This document shows positions 5,610 to 5,766 of a stretch of 5,766 nt of DNA, one piece after another. This DNA comes from Methanosarcinales archaeon (lineage in GTDB: Archaea > Halobacteriota > Syntropharchaeia > Alkanophagales > Methanospirareceae). The position numbers and the translations under genes are program-made. The stretch's first letter is position 1, and every line of letters starts with the position of its first letter. Below the pieces are notes generated by a model that had not been told where the DNA came from, made no database searches, and was given only the letters and a program-made list of their open reading frames with translations. The DNA lies in the NCBI GenBank assembly GCA_030665925.1, contig DAOUYX010000111.1, positions 1 through 5,766 of the forward strand, read 5' to 3'.

Positions 5610-5766
5610 GAAAGATCGAAGAGCCGGCGAAAAAGCTCGAACTGATTGTGCAGGAAAGACATTAGCACTGATCTTCGAGAAACCGTCCACACGCACTCGT
5701 GTGTCCTTTGAGGTTGCGATGTTAGAGTTAGGGGGGCATGTGATCCGATTAAATCGTGACGAGCTT
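5530..5766 (+). CDS. argF: Ornithine carbamoyltransferase, N-terminal part, cut by the right edge
   Basis: The enzyme joins carbamoyl phosphate to ornithine to make citrulline in arginine synthesis, in the cytoplasm. The 79 residues present include the N-terminal helix (LSSAEIEAILEKATELKKD) and the carbamoyl-phosphate-binding motif FEKPSTRTRVSFE (49-61; S53-T54-R55-T56). The segment MLELGGHVIRLN follows. The FEKPSTRTR form favours ornithine over aspartate carbamoyltransferase. ATG 5530 is preferred over ATG 5536 because its distance from the TATA box equals that of ATG 417 in the duplicated copy. No Shine-Dalgarno site is present, consistent with a leaderless message. Nothing in the visible part suggests damage, so this should be the working copy. 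Confidence 0.95.
   Translation, partial: MVMKLISIFDLSSAEIEAILEKATELKKDRRAGEKARTDCAGKTLALIFEKPSTRTRVSFEVAMLELGGHVIRLNRDEL

Noticed and set aside
5502..5696. 64-residue minus-strand frame
   Set aside because: It is antisense to the argF 5' end and its promoter.

Overview
The window reads as archaeal, most likely euryarchaeal and possibly from the methanogen/ANME lineages. That placement is inference: it rests on TATA boxes spaced for leaderless transcripts, the lack of well-placed Shine-Dalgarno sites, the archaeal-type DUF296 protein and moderate GC in the genes with AT-rich gaps. No marker gene fixes the taxon.

Layout. Positions 3-116 hold the tail of a gene cut by the left edge, possibly a transposase. 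Positions 117-380 are AT-rich with no convincing gene. Positions 381-490 are a second copy of the argF core promoter and first codons, continuing as a broken reading frame to 638. A two-gene unit follows: a MoxR-type AAA+ ATPase of the CbbQ/NorQ/NirQ kind (645-1475) and, 26 bases later, a very large VWA protein of the CbbO/NorD kind (1502-4834). After about 200 AT-rich bases, a minus-strand DUF296/PPC-domain gene (5036-5479) faces away from the start of argF, ornithine carbamoyltransferase (5530 to the right edge), and appears to share one TATA box with it.

How the genes work together. The ATPase and VWA protein should form a remodelling or metal-insertion complex, as CbbQ-CbbO does for rubisco and NorQ-NorD for nitric oxide reductase. 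No rubisco, nitric oxide reductase or other obvious client lies in the window. The VWA protein carries an alpha-helical repeat array of roughly ten units at its N-terminus, a likely client-binding surface, and a central HEEAH motif that could be a zinc site.

The most unusual features are the direct repeat of the argF 5' end flanking the roughly 5 kb segment, which suggests insertion at argF or capture of its promoter, and the N-terminal repeat array, in which two neighbouring 111-bp units are still about 93% identical.
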